A stretch of 64,000 nucleotides of DNA from Micromonospora marina (GCF_900091565.1 NZ_FMCV01000008.1:124001-188000); one strand, 5' to 3'. Shown: positions 1-8,879, counted from the stretch's first letter. A program made the numbers and translations. Notes: a model not told the origin generated them from the letters alone.

Positions 1-98
1 GTGAACAGCTGACGAATCCCCGGTGCGGAGCGCCCCGTGCCGGTGCGGCGCGCGTCCGTTAGGGTTCCCTTTCGATCGCAGACGTCGGAGGGCGGACG

Positions 99-2615
99 GT
101 GGGCAGACTCGCGACGGCGTACCGGCAGGCGGTCGATCGGCATCGACGGGCGGTGCGGCACTGGGAGGCGGCCCGGCGGCTGCTGGGCGCCGCCGGTCCG
201 GCGCCGGTGGGCAGCCCCGAACTGGTCGCGCGGCTGGCCCGGCTCGGCGGTGAGCTGGCCGCCGCGGTGCCCGGCACCGCACGCGTCGCCACCCACCCCG
301 TTCCGGTACGCCTCGGCGCGGCGACCACAGTCGACGGCGCGTTCCCGGTGCTCGTGCCGGTGGGTGCGGGCGCGCACCTGGCGGTCGACGCGGACGCCCG
401 TGACCCGCGCGTCGGCGAGCTGCTGCGCGCGGTGGTGGTACGGCTGCTGACCGCCGCGCCGGCCGGCGCGATCCGGGTGGCCGGGATCGACCAGGCCGCC
501 TTCGGCGCGGTGTTCCTGCCGCTGCGCCCGCTGCAGGACGCCGGGGTGCTCGCCCCGGCGGCGACCACCGAGGCGGAGAGGACGGCCCTGCTCGACGCGG
601 CCGAGCGGCACGCGCGCACCGCCCAGCGGTCCGCGCCGGAGGACCGCGAGCTGCTGGTGGTGGTCGCCGCGTCCGCGCCGCCGCCCCGGGAACTGGCCCG
701 TCTGGCCGCGCTCACCCACGCCGGCCCGGCCGCTGCCGTCTGCGTGCTGCTGGCCGGCCATCCACCGGCCGGGCCGGGCGCCGCGCCGCCGCTGGGCGCC
801 ACCACCCAGCTCCGGGTCACCGAGCGCTACACCCTCGTCGGCGACCCGCCCGGGCGTCCGTTCAGCACCGACGGCAGCGGGTTGGCCGCGCCCGTGGTGC
901 TCGACGGCGACCCGTCGCACGCCTCTGTCACCGCGCTGGCCCGCCGGTACGCCGAGGCCGCCGTCCAGGACGGCGTCACGTTCGCCGACCTGCTCCCGGC
1001 GCAGCGCTGGGCCGGGTCCGCCGCCTCCGGGCTGCGTACCGTCCTCGGCCGGGCCGGACGCCGTCCGCTGAGCGTGGCGTTCGACGACGTGACCCCGCAC
1101 TGGCTGATCGGCGGGCGTACCGGCGCCGGCAAGACGGTCCTGCTGCTCGACGTGCTCTACGGCCTGGCCGCCCGCTACTCCCCGGCCGAGCTGCGGCTGA
1201 TGCTGCTCGACTTCAAGGAGGGCGTCAGCTTCACCGAGTTCGTGCCCACCGGCCGCGACCCGTCCTGGCTGCCGCACGCCGACGCGGTGGGCATCGAGTC
1301 CGACCGCGAGTACGGCGTGGCGGTCCTGCGCGAGCTGCGCGCCGAACTGGGCCGCCGCGCCGACCTGCTGAAGCGGCACGGGGTCAGCCGCCTGGCGGAC
1401 CTGCCGCCCGACGCCCGGCCACCCCGGATCGTCACAGTGGTCGACGAGTTCCACGTGCTGTTCGCCGGCAACGACGCGCTCGCCCGGCAGGCGGTCGACC
1501 TGATCGAGGAGCTGGCCCGCAAGGGCCGCTCGTACGGCCTGCACCTGGTGCTGGCGAGCCAGAGCACCACCGGCATCGAGGCGCTCTACGGCCGGGCCGA
1601 GGCCATCTTCGGGCAGTTTCCGCTGCGTATCGCGCTGCCCGGCGGCGACGCCGTGCTGGACCCGCGCAACGACGCCGCACGCGGGCTCACCGTCGGCGCC
1701 GCCGTGGTGAACACCGGCGCGGGCGCGCCCGGCTCCGACGTCGAGGTGCGGTTCCCCGACGCGCACGCCGCCTCGGTCGACCTCGCCGCACTGCGCCACG
1801 AACTGCACGCGGCCCGCCCGGCCGGGTCGCGCCCGCCGGCCGTCTTCCGGGGACACGAGACGCCGCTGCTCACCGACGATCCCGCCTGGACGGCGCTGAC
1901 GCCCGGCGCCGACCCGCCGTACGCGCTCGTCGGCCGCGTGGTCGACGTCCCCGGCAGCCCGGCCGGGTTCGGGCTCGACGCGAGCCCGGGCCGGCACCTG
2001 GCAGTGGTCGGCACCGCCCCGGCCGGCGCGGACGTGCTCCGGTCGGCCACCCTGGCCCTGGCCCGCCAGCACGCCCCCGGCACCGCCCGGTTCCTGTTCG
2101 CGCCACTGGCGCCGGGCACCACCGACGCCGCCGACGACCTGGCCATGACGCTCGCCGCCGCCGGGCACCCGGTCCGGCGCCTCGACGCCGGCGCGCTGCG
2201 CGCCCAGCTCGCCGACGCCGCGACCGGCGACGCCCCGGCGACCGGGCGCACCTACCTGGTGGTGTTCGGGATGGACGCCGCCGCCACCACGCTCGCCGCC
2301 TCCGACCCGGCGACGTTCCGATCCGGGTACGACGACCTGCGCGCCGTGCTGCGCCACGGCCCGGCGCGCGGCGTGCACGTGCTCGGCTGGTGGCGCGGGC
2401 TGCGCCGGCTCGCCGACGACCTCGGCGGCAGCGGGCACCGCGACGACGTGACCGGCCTGGTCGCGCTCAACGTCCCCGCCGCCGACCTGGGCCTGCACCT
2501 CGGCGTGCACGACCTCGCATACGTCCCGCGCGACGGCCGTGCTCTGCTCGTCGACCGGCACGAGCACCGCACCGCGCTGATCGTGCCGTTCGCCGGGGGT
2601 GATGGCTCCCCGTGA
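99..2615 (+). CDS. FtsK/SpoIIIE-domain ATPase (EccC-like tandem ATPase)
   Basis: A DNA- or protein-pumping ATPase of the FtsK/SpoIIIE/EccC class, 838 residues. The GTG start is preceded by GGAGGGCGG. Residues 1-60 look helical. A Walker A GGRTGAGKT lies at 338-346, a Walker B RIVTVVDEF at about 442-450, and the VLASQST sensor motif at about 485. The last 230 residues resemble a second ATPase fold whose P-loop is degenerate (GTAPAGADVL), as in the downstream ATPase domains of type VII secretion EccC. There is no obvious N-terminal membrane segment, unlike cell-division FtsK. The next two genes (a membrane protein and a small helical protein) run in the same direction and could supply a membrane partner and a substrate. 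The family is clear; the substrate is unknown. Confidence 0.85.
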   Translation: MGRLATAYRQAVDRHRRAVRHWEAARRLLGAAGPAPVGSPELVARLARLGGELAAAVPGTARVATHPVPVRLGAATTVDGAFPVLVPVGAGAHLAVDADARDPRVGELLRAVVVRLLTAAPAGAIRVAGIDQAAFGAVFLPLRPLQDAGVLAPAATTEAERTALLDAAERHARTAQRSAPEDRELLVVVAASAPPPRELARLAALTHAGPAAAVCVLLAGHPPAGPGAAPPLGATTQLRVTERYTLVGDPPGRPFSTDGSGLAAPVVLDGDPSHASVTALARRYAEAAVQDGVTFADLLPAQRWAGSAASGLRTVLGRAGRRPLSVAFDDVTPHWLIGGRTGAGKTVLLLDVLYGLAARYSPAELRLMLLDFKEGVSFTEFVPTGRDPSWLPHADAVGIESDREYGVAVLRELRAELGRRADLLKRHGVSRLADLPPDARPPRIVTVVDEFHVLFAGNDALARQAVDLIEELARKGRSYGLHLVLASQSTTGIEALYGRAEAIFGQFPLRIALPGGDAVLDPRNDAARGLTVGAAVVNTGAGAPGSDVEVRFPDAHAASVDLAALRHELHAARPAGSRPPAVFRGHETPLLTDDPAWTALTPGADPPYALVGRVVDVPGSPAGFGLDASPGRHLAVVGTAPAGADVLRSATLALARQHAPGTARFLFAPLAPGTTDAADDLAMTLAAAGHPVRRLDAGALRAQLADAATGDAPATGRTYLVVFGMDAAATTLAASDPATFRSGYDDLRAVLRHGPARGVHVLGWWRGLRRLADDLGGSGHRDDVTGLVALNVPAADLGLHLGVHDLAYVPRDGRALLVDRHEHRTALIVPFAGGDGSP

Positions 2616-2663
2616 GCGCGAGGAGTGAGCCGGGTTTGCGAGCCCCGCAGTCGCTGACGAAAG
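2612..2663 (+). repeat. Intergenic repeat, copy 1 (stop-codon anchored)
   Basis: Bases 2612-2654 are identical over 43 bases to 8821-8863. The element begins with the last base of the final sense codon, supplies the TGA stop of the FtsK-like gene, and ends 7-16 bases before the next ATG. Its core GGGTTTGCGAGCCC can fold into a small hairpin if G-U pairs are allowed. Confidence 0.9.
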
Positions 2664-2670
2664 ACAACAC

Positions 2671-3450
2671 ATGAGCGGATTCGACGAGTACGCGGCGCTG
2701 CTGCGGGAGCTGTCGACGCGGCAGCGGGGCGGGGAGCGGGAGATCGCCGCCGAGGCGGAGCGCCGCCGTGGCCTGCAGAGCGCCGTCGACTCGCTCGGGC
2801 AGCGGCTCGCCGCCCAGGGGCAGCACCTGGACCGGCTCGGGCAGGCGATCGGCGTGCCGATGACGTCGGTCCCGGCGGAGGCGCCGGCACCGGCGATGGC
2901 GGCCGGCGGGGGAGCGCCCGGTCCCGCACCCGGACCGGGGGACGGGGGGACCGGCGGCGCAGCCGCCGCGCCGGGGCGGCCGGAGGTCGGGGCGTACCCC
3001 TCGGGGGTTGTTCCGGCGCCGCGGGCCGGTGACCCGGCGGCGGAGCTGGCGGCGGCCGGCCGGCTCGCCGAGGAGGCCGACGGGTACGGGCAGCAGGCCG
3101 ACGCGCTGGCCCGCACGCCGGTGTTGCTGCCCACCTGGTCGGCGCCGGCCCGGGCGGTGGCGGTGTACGGGGGCTGCGCGCTCGCCGGTTCGCTGCTGAT
3201 GCTGATCGCGATCGTGGGCTCGTCGATGCCGGTGTCCGGGCTGGACCTGGTGGCGGCGCTGTCCTGCGCGGGTGTGCCGCTGCTGTCCTTCGTGGCCGGT
3301 CAGGTCGTGCTCGCCCGCTGGGGCCGCCCGGCGCTGGAGGGTGACGCACCGCCGCCCGGGCGGTACGTTCCGCTCGGTTTCGTGATCTGCGCGCTGGTCT
3401 CCCCGTCCTTCTTCTGCCTCTACCTCCTCCTGTTCCGCCTCCTCCGCTGA
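2671..3450 (+). CDS. Coiled-coil membrane protein, unknown function
   Basis: I do not recognise this 259-residue protein. Residues 1-75 are charged and heptad-like, rich in E, R, L and Q, and probably form a coiled coil. Residues about 76-120 are a Gly/Pro/Ala linker. Three hydrophobic stretches follow, near residues 168-190, 193-217 and 230-256, so the C-terminal third is embedded in the membrane. It starts 55 bases after the FtsK-like gene, with repeat copy 1 filling the gap, and is probably co-transcribed. The position suggests a membrane partner for the ATPase, but that is inference. Confidence 0.7.
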   Translation: MSGFDEYAALLRELSTRQRGGEREIAAEAERRRGLQSAVDSLGQRLAAQGQHLDRLGQAIGVPMTSVPAEAPAPAMAAGGGAPGPAPGPGDGGTGGAAAAPGRPEVGAYPSGVVPAPRAGDPAAELAAAGRLAEEADGYGQQADALARTPVLLPTWSAPARAVAVYGGCALAGSLLMLIAIVGSSMPVSGLDLVAALSCAGVPLLSFVAGQVVLARWGRPALEGDAPPPGRYVPLGFVICALVSPSFFCLYLLLFRLLR

Positions 3451-3468
3451 CCCCTGCCCCTTTCCTCC

Positions 3469-3488
3469 GTCGATCATGGAGTTGCGGC
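3469..3488 (+). repeat. Half copy of the GATCATG(G/A)AGTT intergenic repeat
   Basis: GTCGATCATGGAGTTGCGGC closely matches the left arm of the inverted repeat at 48349-48409 (GTCGATCATGAAGTTGGCGGC), and the GATCAAGGAGTTTG core at 27979 is similar. No complementary right arm is visible here, so this looks like a decayed copy. The rest of 3451-3602 holds nothing I can name. Confidence 0.5.
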
Positions 3489-3602
3489 CCCGACGGTGCG
3501 GCATATGTGGCTTGTGGGCGGGCGGACAGTGCAAGATCGCGAAGGTGGTGGGGTGGGGTGGGACGGTAGGGTGCGGGGACGGGTGGAGCTGGGGGAGGGC
3601 GT

Positions 3603-3866
3603 GTGAGCGCGGCGGAGATCATCGCCAGGCTGGCGGCGGCGGCACGGAAGCTGGACGAGGCCAAGGCGCGCACCGCCGCTGCCGCGCAGGACGCGGCTGA
3701 GGCGCGGGCGCTGGTGGCGGGTGCGCTGGAGGGAGCCACGGCGGGCCCGCTGATCGGGGTCATCGACTCCTACCGGCAGGCGCTGGCGCAGGCCGCGCAG
3801 GGCGGGGAGCCGGCCCGGCAGCACGTGCAGGAGACCATCGCGAAGGTTCAGGCGCTGGGCAACTGA
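3603..3866 (+). CDS. Small helical protein, 87 aa
   Basis: The GTG start follows a strong GGGGGAGGGC ribosome-binding site. The product is short, acidic and alanine-rich: a helix over residues about 3-48, a Gly/Pro turn near ATAGPLIG (about 47-54), then a second helix to the end. The helix-turn-helix size recalls WXG100-type secreted proteins, but the WXG turn is absent. It resembles small DUF-class proteins seen in Micromonospora beside FtsK-like genes. It may be carried or sensed by the ATPase two genes upstream; no function is established. Confidence 0.65.
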   Translation: MSAAEIIARLAAAARKLDEAKARTAAAAQDAAEARALVAGALEGATAGPLIGVIDSYRQALAQAAQGGEPARQHVQETIAKVQALGN

Positions 3867-3930
3867 GCCCGGTCCGGCATGCCGGTTTGCGCGCAGGGCG
3901 CGACAAGGGTTACCGCCGCGTAACTTTCCA

Positions 3931-3967
3931 TTGACGTGTGTGAAATCGGACACGCATCATCGTGTCC
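3931..3967 (+). promoter_or_regulatory. Putative lipase promoter with operator-like dyad
   Basis: TTGACG (3931-3936) is followed after 18 bases by CATCAT (3955-3960). The inverted repeat GGACACG-N6-CGTGTCC (3948-3954 and 3961-3967) sits across the -10, where a repressor would compete with polymerase. The lipase start is 70 bases further on. Confidence 0.4.
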
Positions 3968-4036
3968 ACGATCGATCGGATCCCACCCGTCCCCCCGGGC
4001 CCGCCCGGGTGCCTCCCCCCTCCGGAGGTGCAGCCC

Positions 4037-4879
4037 ATGCTGCTCCGAACGATCCTGGCCGTCACCACCACCGCCGCCACCGTCCTGCTCGTACCGGCCG
4101 CCGCCCAGGCCGCCGACGCGAGACCCCCCGCCCCGCCGAACAGGGCCGCCGCCGCGGAAGCCCCCGCTCCGTCGACCACGGCCACCGCCGTCACCGCAGC
4201 GCAACGGGCCGCCGCCGCTGCCGCCGACCCGGTCGTCGTGGTCGGTGGCCTGAGTGGAATCGCCATCGCCTACGGACCGATCGCCGCCCGGTTGCGCGCC
4301 GACGGCTACCGGGTCTCGATCTTCCAGTTGCCGAACCTCGGTCTCGGCGACATCCGCGAGTCGGCCCGGGCGTTGTCGTCCTACGTGGACCGGGTGCGCG
4401 CCACCACCGGCGCGGCCCGCGTCGACCTGGTCGGCCACTCCGAGGGCGGCCTGGTCAGCCGCTGGTACGTCAAGTACCTCGGCGGCGCGGCCACCGTCGA
4501 CCAGTACGTCAGCCTGGGCAGCCCGCAGTACGGCACCTACGTCGCGAACCTTCTCGCAGTCCTGGGGCTGGGCAGCTGCGCCGGGGTGATCGCCTGCCAG
4601 CAGATGACCATCGGGTCGAGCTTCCTTGCCGACCTCAACGCCGGGGACGACACCCCCGGCCCGGTGCGCTGGGCCACGGTACGCACCTGGCAGGACGAAC
4701 TGGTCCGGCCGGTCGACAACGCCGTGCTCGCCGACGGCGCCACGAACATCCTCGTACAGGCGTGGTGCCCGCTACGGGTCGTCGGCCACCTCGGGCTGGT
4801 GCTGGACGGCACCACGTACACGGCGGTGCGCCAGGTGCTCGCGGGCGCCACGGTCCGGCCGAACTGCTTCGCGGTCTGA
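4037..4879 (+). CDS. Secreted class-2-type triacylglycerol lipase/esterase
   Basis: A secreted alpha/beta-hydrolase that probably cleaves ester lipids outside the cell. The ATG at 4037 is chosen over the GTG at 3962 because CCGGAGGTG lies 7 bases upstream and the resulting N-terminus is a proper signal peptide (MLLRTILAV... ending VPAAAQA). An Ala/Pro/Thr-rich linker leads into the catalytic domain, which has VVVVGGLSG as oxyanion region and GHSEGG as the nucleophile elbow. GHLGL near the C-terminus offers the catalytic His, and an Asp in VRPVDNAV could complete the triad. The length of 280 residues fits actinomycete lipases. The neighbouring GMC oxidoreductase is convergent, so the gene is monocistronic. 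Confidence 0.85.
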   Translation: MLLRTILAVTTTAATVLLVPAAAQAADARPPAPPNRAAAAEAPAPSTTATAVTAAQRAAAAAADPVVVVGGLSGIAIAYGPIAARLRADGYRVSIFQLPNLGLGDIRESARALSSYVDRVRATTGAARVDLVGHSEGGLVSRWYVKYLGGAATVDQYVSLGSPQYGTYVANLLAVLGLGSCAGVIACQQMTIGSSFLADLNAGDDTPGPVRWATVRTWQDELVRPVDNAVLADGATNILVQAWCPLRVVGHLGLVLDGTTYTAVRQVLAGATVRPNCFAV

Positions 4880-4948
4880 CGGACGTGCCCGGGCCCGCCG
4901 TCGCGCGCGCCCGGGCGCGCCCGGCCCTGTGGTGCGGCGTCGGGCGGG

Positions 4949-6535
4949 TCAGTCCGCGTCCCTGATCACGTCGGCGGCCCGCCAGGCCAGCGCGCTCACC
5001 GGCGCGCTGGTCCAGCCGGCCACCATCACCGGCAGCACCGAGGCGTCGACGACCCGCAGCCCGTCCACGCCGCGGACCCGCAGTTCGGGGTCGACCACGT
5101 GGTCGTCGCCGTCGCCCATCGCGCAGGTGCCGACCGCGTGGTAGCCGCAGTATCCGCGTGCCACCGCCGCGTCGACGATCTCCGCGTCGGTAGTGGCCGC
5201 CGGGCCGGGCACCGTCTCGGCCTTGATCCGCTTCGCGATCGGCCCGGTGCCGAAGAACTCGCGCATCCGGCGGAACAGGTCCACCGCCACCCGCCGGTCG
5301 TGCTCGGCGGTCAGGTAGTTCGCCACGATGGCCGGCGCCGTACGCGGGTCCGCGTCGGTGATCGTCAGGCTGCCCTCGCTGTCCGGCCTGGTGACGGTGC
5401 CCAGACACATCACGCCCGGCTCCCGTTCCAGCACCAGCGCCCTGCCGGGGCGCGGCGGGGCGGCCGAGAACGGCGCCATCAGCAGGTGCGCGTCCGGGCG
5501 TTCCAGCTCCGGCCGGGACTTGAGGTGGGCCGCCACGTCCAGCACCGGCAGGGCGAGCGGGCCGCCCCGGGTGAGCAGCCAGCGCAGTGTCGCCCGGGCC
5601 TGCCCGAGTGGGCTGCCGATGGTCATGTTGTGGCCGCCGGGTCCGGCGAGGCGGTACTGGAGCACCATCGACCGGTGCTCGCGCAGCCCGGCGCCGACCC
5701 GGGGCCGGTCGAGCAGCACCGGCACCCCGGCCGCGCGAAGCGTGTCCGCCGGGCCGATGCCGGAGACCTGCAACAGGTGCGGGGTGGCGAGGGCGCCAGC
5801 GGCGAGGATCACCTCACCGGCGGCCCGGTACTCGGTCTCCCGGCCACCCCGGGCCACCCGTACGCCGGTGGCCCGGCCGCCCTCGACGAGCACCCGCAGG
5901 ACGACGGCGCCGACCTCGACGGTCAGGTTGGGCCGGCGCCGGACCGGGTGCAGGAACGCGTCCGCGGCGCTGACCCGGCGTCCGGCGTGGATGGTGGCGG
6001 TGGGGTAGCCGATCCGCTCGTCGTCGTGGGCGTCCAGGTCGTCGGCCCGGCGCCAGCCCAGTTCGGCGCCGGTGGCCACCATCTCCTCGGCGAGCGGGTC
6101 GGTGCCGGTGGCGATGGACAGCCGCACCGGTCCGCCCGTGCCCCGGTGCGGCGCGGGCCCGAGCGGGTGGTCCTCCAGTTGCGGGAACACCGTCCGCATC
6201 GCCGACCAGCCCCAGCCCAGCGGTTCCAGGGCGGCCCAGTCCCGGGCCGCGCCGCGGCTCCAGATCATGCCGTTGACCGACGTCGAGCCGCCGATCATCC
6301 GTCCGCGCTGCCAGATCTCCTGGCGGCCGGGCCCGGTGGTGGCCGGGTAGTGCCAGGCGGTGCGCTCGTCGTCCATCAGCCGGGAGAACGCCTTCGGCAC
6401 CCGCACGTACGGGCTGCGGTCCCAGCCGCCCGCCTCCAGCAGCAGCACCCGCGTCCCCGGATCCTCGGTGAGCCGGTTGGCCAGCACGCATCCCGCCGCG
6501 CCGGCCCCCACGATGACGTAGTCGAACTCCTCCAC
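4949..6535 (-). CDS. GMC-family FAD oxidoreductase (choline dehydrogenase-like)
   Basis: A 528-residue glucose-methanol-choline oxidoreductase that would oxidise an alcohol using FAD. The dinucleotide fold GAGAAG is at residues 10-15, and the first GMC signature (GRMIGGSTSVNGMIW) near residue 85. The catalytic base is H466 in YHAVGTCAMG. The second active-site position, normally His or Asn in a G(N/H)xxAP motif, is W508 here (GWTSAP). The GTG start has GGGGG six bases upstream. The gene stands alone between a convergent lipase and a divergent YCII-like gene, so the substrate cannot be deduced. Confidence 0.9.
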   Translation of the reverse strand: MEEFDYVIVGAGAAGCVLANRLTEDPGTRVLLLEAGGWDRSPYVRVPKAFSRLMDDERTAWHYPATTGPGRQEIWQRGRMIGGSTSVNGMIWSRGAARDWAALEPLGWGWSAMRTVFPQLEDHPLGPAPHRGTGGPVRLSIATGTDPLAEEMVATGAELGWRRADDLDAHDDERIGYPTATIHAGRRVSAADAFLHPVRRRPNLTVEVGAVVLRVLVEGGRATGVRVARGGRETEYRAAGEVILAAGALATPHLLQVSGIGPADTLRAAGVPVLLDRPRVGAGLREHRSMVLQYRLAGPGGHNMTIGSPLGQARATLRWLLTRGGPLALPVLDVAAHLKSRPELERPDAHLLMAPFSAAPPRPGRALVLEREPGVMCLGTVTRPDSEGSLTITDADPRTAPAIVANYLTAEHDRRVAVDLFRRMREFFGTGPIAKRIKAETVPGPAATTDAEIVDAAVARGYCGYHAVGTCAMGDGDDHVVDPELRVRGVDGLRVVDASVLPVMVAGWTSAPVSALAWRAADVIRDAD

Positions 6536-6729
6536 AGCGGACCCCCACTCGCGAGAATCCCTCTGACAGTAGTTGCTCGATCACATTCCGCGAAAGGGGC
6601 CGGGCGTCCGGGTCGGGCGGCCCCGACGGCGCCATGGGATCGGCGGCATCCCCGGGCAGTTGCGGCGAGCGGCCCCCGCGCACCGGGTCGCCGTGGGAGG
6701 CTGGGCGGAACGGGGGTCAGGAGGTGCGC

Positions 6730-7095
6730 ATGGCCGCGACGCCACAGCTCGACTTCGCGCTTGACACGTACGAGTGCATCGTGCTCTACCCGGGGCCCTC
6801 GGGGCGGGCCCTGCCGGACGAGACCGTGCAGCGGTTGCAGGCCGAGCACCTCCAGCACATGCAGGCGCTGCAACGGCGCGGCATCGTGCTCGTGGACGGG
6901 TCGGTGGACGGTCCGGCCCGGGAGCCCGACCCGCCGATCGGCTTCGGCCTGGCCCGGACCGGCTCGGTGGACGACGTCCGCAGCGTGATGGAGGCCGACC
7001 CGGCGGTGCAGGCCGGGCTCTACCGGGTCGAGGTGCTCATCTTCCTCTGCCCGGCCGGCTCACTGGAGTTCCCGCTGGTCAAGACGGAGAGCTGA
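6730..7095 (+). CDS. YCII-related domain protein
   Basis: A 121-residue ferredoxin-like alpha/beta protein of the YciI/YCII type, a family with poorly defined, possibly hydrolase or dehalogenase-related roles. The ATG at 6730 has AGGAGG seven bases upstream, which rules out the upstream in-frame ATG at 6634. The pattern fits the fold: an opening strand (YECIVLYPG), helix LQAEHLQHMQALQRRG, strand IVLVDGSV, then a DDVRSVMEADPAVQAGLYRVEVL segment. It is divergent from the GMC gene and about 280 bases upstream of pyk. Confidence 0.75.
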   Translation: MAATPQLDFALDTYECIVLYPGPSGRALPDETVQRLQAEHLQHMQALQRRGIVLVDGSVDGPAREPDPPIGFGLARTGSVDDVRSVMEADPAVQAGLYRVEVLIFLCPAGSLEFPLVKTES

Positions 7096-7375
7096 GGCTC
7101 CGCGCGAGCCTTCTCCGGCGGCGCCGTGCGCTGCCGCGTACCCCCGGCCCGCCCACGGCCGTACGGCCGGGCGCGGCGGCCCGGCCCTGCCCCCGGCCGG
7201 CCCGTGACGGCGAGCGGTACGATTTCTCACCGCGCGGTCGCCGATGCCCGCCACACGACGTTCCGGTGCGGTACGCCTACCGCCCGCCCACGCGGTTGAC
7301 GCGCGTCGTTGGACAACTGTTCCGCAGTCCGCAAGGGGTCGGCCGGGAGGCCGATCCGGAGGAGAGACTAGCCTG

Positions 7376-8824
7376 ATGGGCGTGACACGCCGCGCGAAGA
7401 TCGTCTGCACTCTCGGCCCCGCAACCGCCTCCCCGGAGCGTATCCGCGGGCTTGTCGAAGCCGGTATGAACGTGGCGAGGCTCAACTTCAGCCACGGCAG
7501 TCACGCCGACCACGAGTCGGTCTACCGGCTGGTCCGCGAGGCGGCTGAGGCGGCCGGCCGGCCGGTCGCCGTGCTCGCCGACCTCCAGGGCCCCAAGATC
7601 CGTCTCGGCCGGTTCGCCGACGGCCCGCACGAGTGGCGTACCGGCGACTCGGTCGTGATCACCGGCGACGAGGTGACGGGCACCAAGGAGCGGGTCTCCT
7701 GCACCTACCGCAAGTTGCCGCAGGAGGTGAAGCCGGGCGACCGGCTGCTGATCGACGACGGCCGGGTCGCGGTCGAGGTCAGCGACGTCACCGGCAACGA
7801 CATCCGGTGCCTGGTCACCGAGGGCGGCCCGGTCTCCAACAACAAGGGCGTCTCGCTGCCGAACGTCGCGGTGAGCGTCCCGGCCCTGTCCGACAAGGAC
7901 GCCGAGGACCTGCGTTTCGCCCTCGGCCTCGGCGTCGACCTGGTCGCGCTCTCCTTCGTCCGCTCACCGGAGGACATCAAGCTCGTCCACTCGATCATGG
8001 ACGAGGAGGGCGTGCGCCGCCCGGTCCTGGCCAAGGTCGAGAAGCCGGAGGCGGTCGACCACCTGGAGGCGATCGTGCTCTCCTTCGACGGCGTCATGGT
8101 CGCCCGCGGCGACCTCGGCGTCGAACTGCCGCTGGACCAGGTGCCGCTGGTGCAGAAGCGCGCCGTGCAGCTGTGCCGGGAGAACGCCAAGCCGGTCATC
8201 GTGGCCACCCAGATGCTCGACTCGATGATCGAGAACTCCCGCCCGACCCGTGCCGAGGCCTCCGACGTGGCGAACGCGGTGCTCGACGGCGCGGACGCGG
8301 TGATGCTCTCCGGCGAGACCAGCGTCGGCAAGTACCCGGTGCTCACCGTCAGCACCATGGCGAAGATCATCACCACCACCGAGGCCGGTTCGATCGCCGT
8401 CCCCCGGCTGCAGCACGATCCGCGTACGCACGGCGGCGCGCTGACCGTCGCCGCCTCGTCGATCGCCCGGGCCATCGGCGCCAAGGCCATGGTCGCGTTC
8501 TCGCAGACAGGTGACACCGTCAAGCGGCTGGCCCGGCTGCACTGCGACCTGCCGCTGCTGGCGTTCACGCCGGTGCCGGAGGTACGCAACCAGCTCGCGC
8601 TGTCCTGGGGCGTCGAGACGTTCCTGATGCCGTTCGTCGAGCACACCGACGACATGTTCCGCCAGGTCGACCAGGCGCTGCTCGGCCTCGACCGGGCCAA
8701 CCCGGGCGACTACGTGGTGATCGTGGCGGGCAGCCCGCCCGGCACCCCCGGCTCGACCAACACGCTGCGCGTGCACCAGCTCGGTTCGCTGGTCGACGCC
8801 GCTTCGGCCCGGGCTCTCCAGTGA
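7376..8824 (+). CDS. pyk: Pyruvate kinase
   Basis: Catalyses phosphoenolpyruvate + ADP to pyruvate + ATP, the last step of glycolysis, in the cytosol. The 482-residue length is standard. Visible signatures are the N-terminal KIVCTLGPAT, MNVARLNFSHG with the nucleotide-contacting Arg, the catalytic segment VLAKVEKPEAVD with the essential Lys, MVARGDLGVELP (metal Glu/Asp), and IVATQMLDSMI. The ATG at 7376 follows GGAGGAGAG. The 280-base gap upstream has no other gene; it contains TTGACG (about 7297) but no convincing -10. The stop codon lies in repeat copy 2, which leads into tesB 55 bases later, as in the M. tuberculosis pykA-tesB1 pair. Confidence 0.97.
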   Translation: MGVTRRAKIVCTLGPATASPERIRGLVEAGMNVARLNFSHGSHADHESVYRLVREAAEAAGRPVAVLADLQGPKIRLGRFADGPHEWRTGDSVVITGDEVTGTKERVSCTYRKLPQEVKPGDRLLIDDGRVAVEVSDVTGNDIRCLVTEGGPVSNNKGVSLPNVAVSVPALSDKDAEDLRFALGLGVDLVALSFVRSPEDIKLVHSIMDEEGVRRPVLAKVEKPEAVDHLEAIVLSFDGVMVARGDLGVELPLDQVPLVQKRAVQLCRENAKPVIVATQMLDSMIENSRPTRAEASDVANAVLDGADAVMLSGETSVGKYPVLTVSTMAKIITTTEAGSIAVPRLQHDPRTHGGALTVAASSIARAIGAKAMVAFSQTGDTVKRLARLHCDLPLLAFTPVPEVRNQLALSWGVETFLMPFVEHTDDMFRQVDQALLGLDRANPGDYVVIVAGSPPGTPGSTNTLRVHQLGSLVDAASARALQ

Positions 8825-8870
8825 GCGCGAGGAGTGAGCCGGGTTTGCGAGCCCCGCAGTCGCGAACGAA
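8821..8870 (+). repeat. Intergenic repeat, copy 2 (stop-codon anchored)
   Basis: This is identical to 2612-2654 for 43 bases. It again begins one base before the TGA of the upstream gene (pyk) and ends about 10-16 bases before the next start (tesB GTG at 8880). Both copies are followed by a diverged (C/G)(T/A)GAA-like tail. Confidence 0.9.
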
Positions 8871-8879
8871 GGTGACGCA

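Noticed and set aside
3603..3866. A WXG100 (ESX) secretion substrate
   Set aside because: Size and two-helix plan fit, but there is no WXG turn and no YxxxD/E tail, so only a distant analogy is kept.
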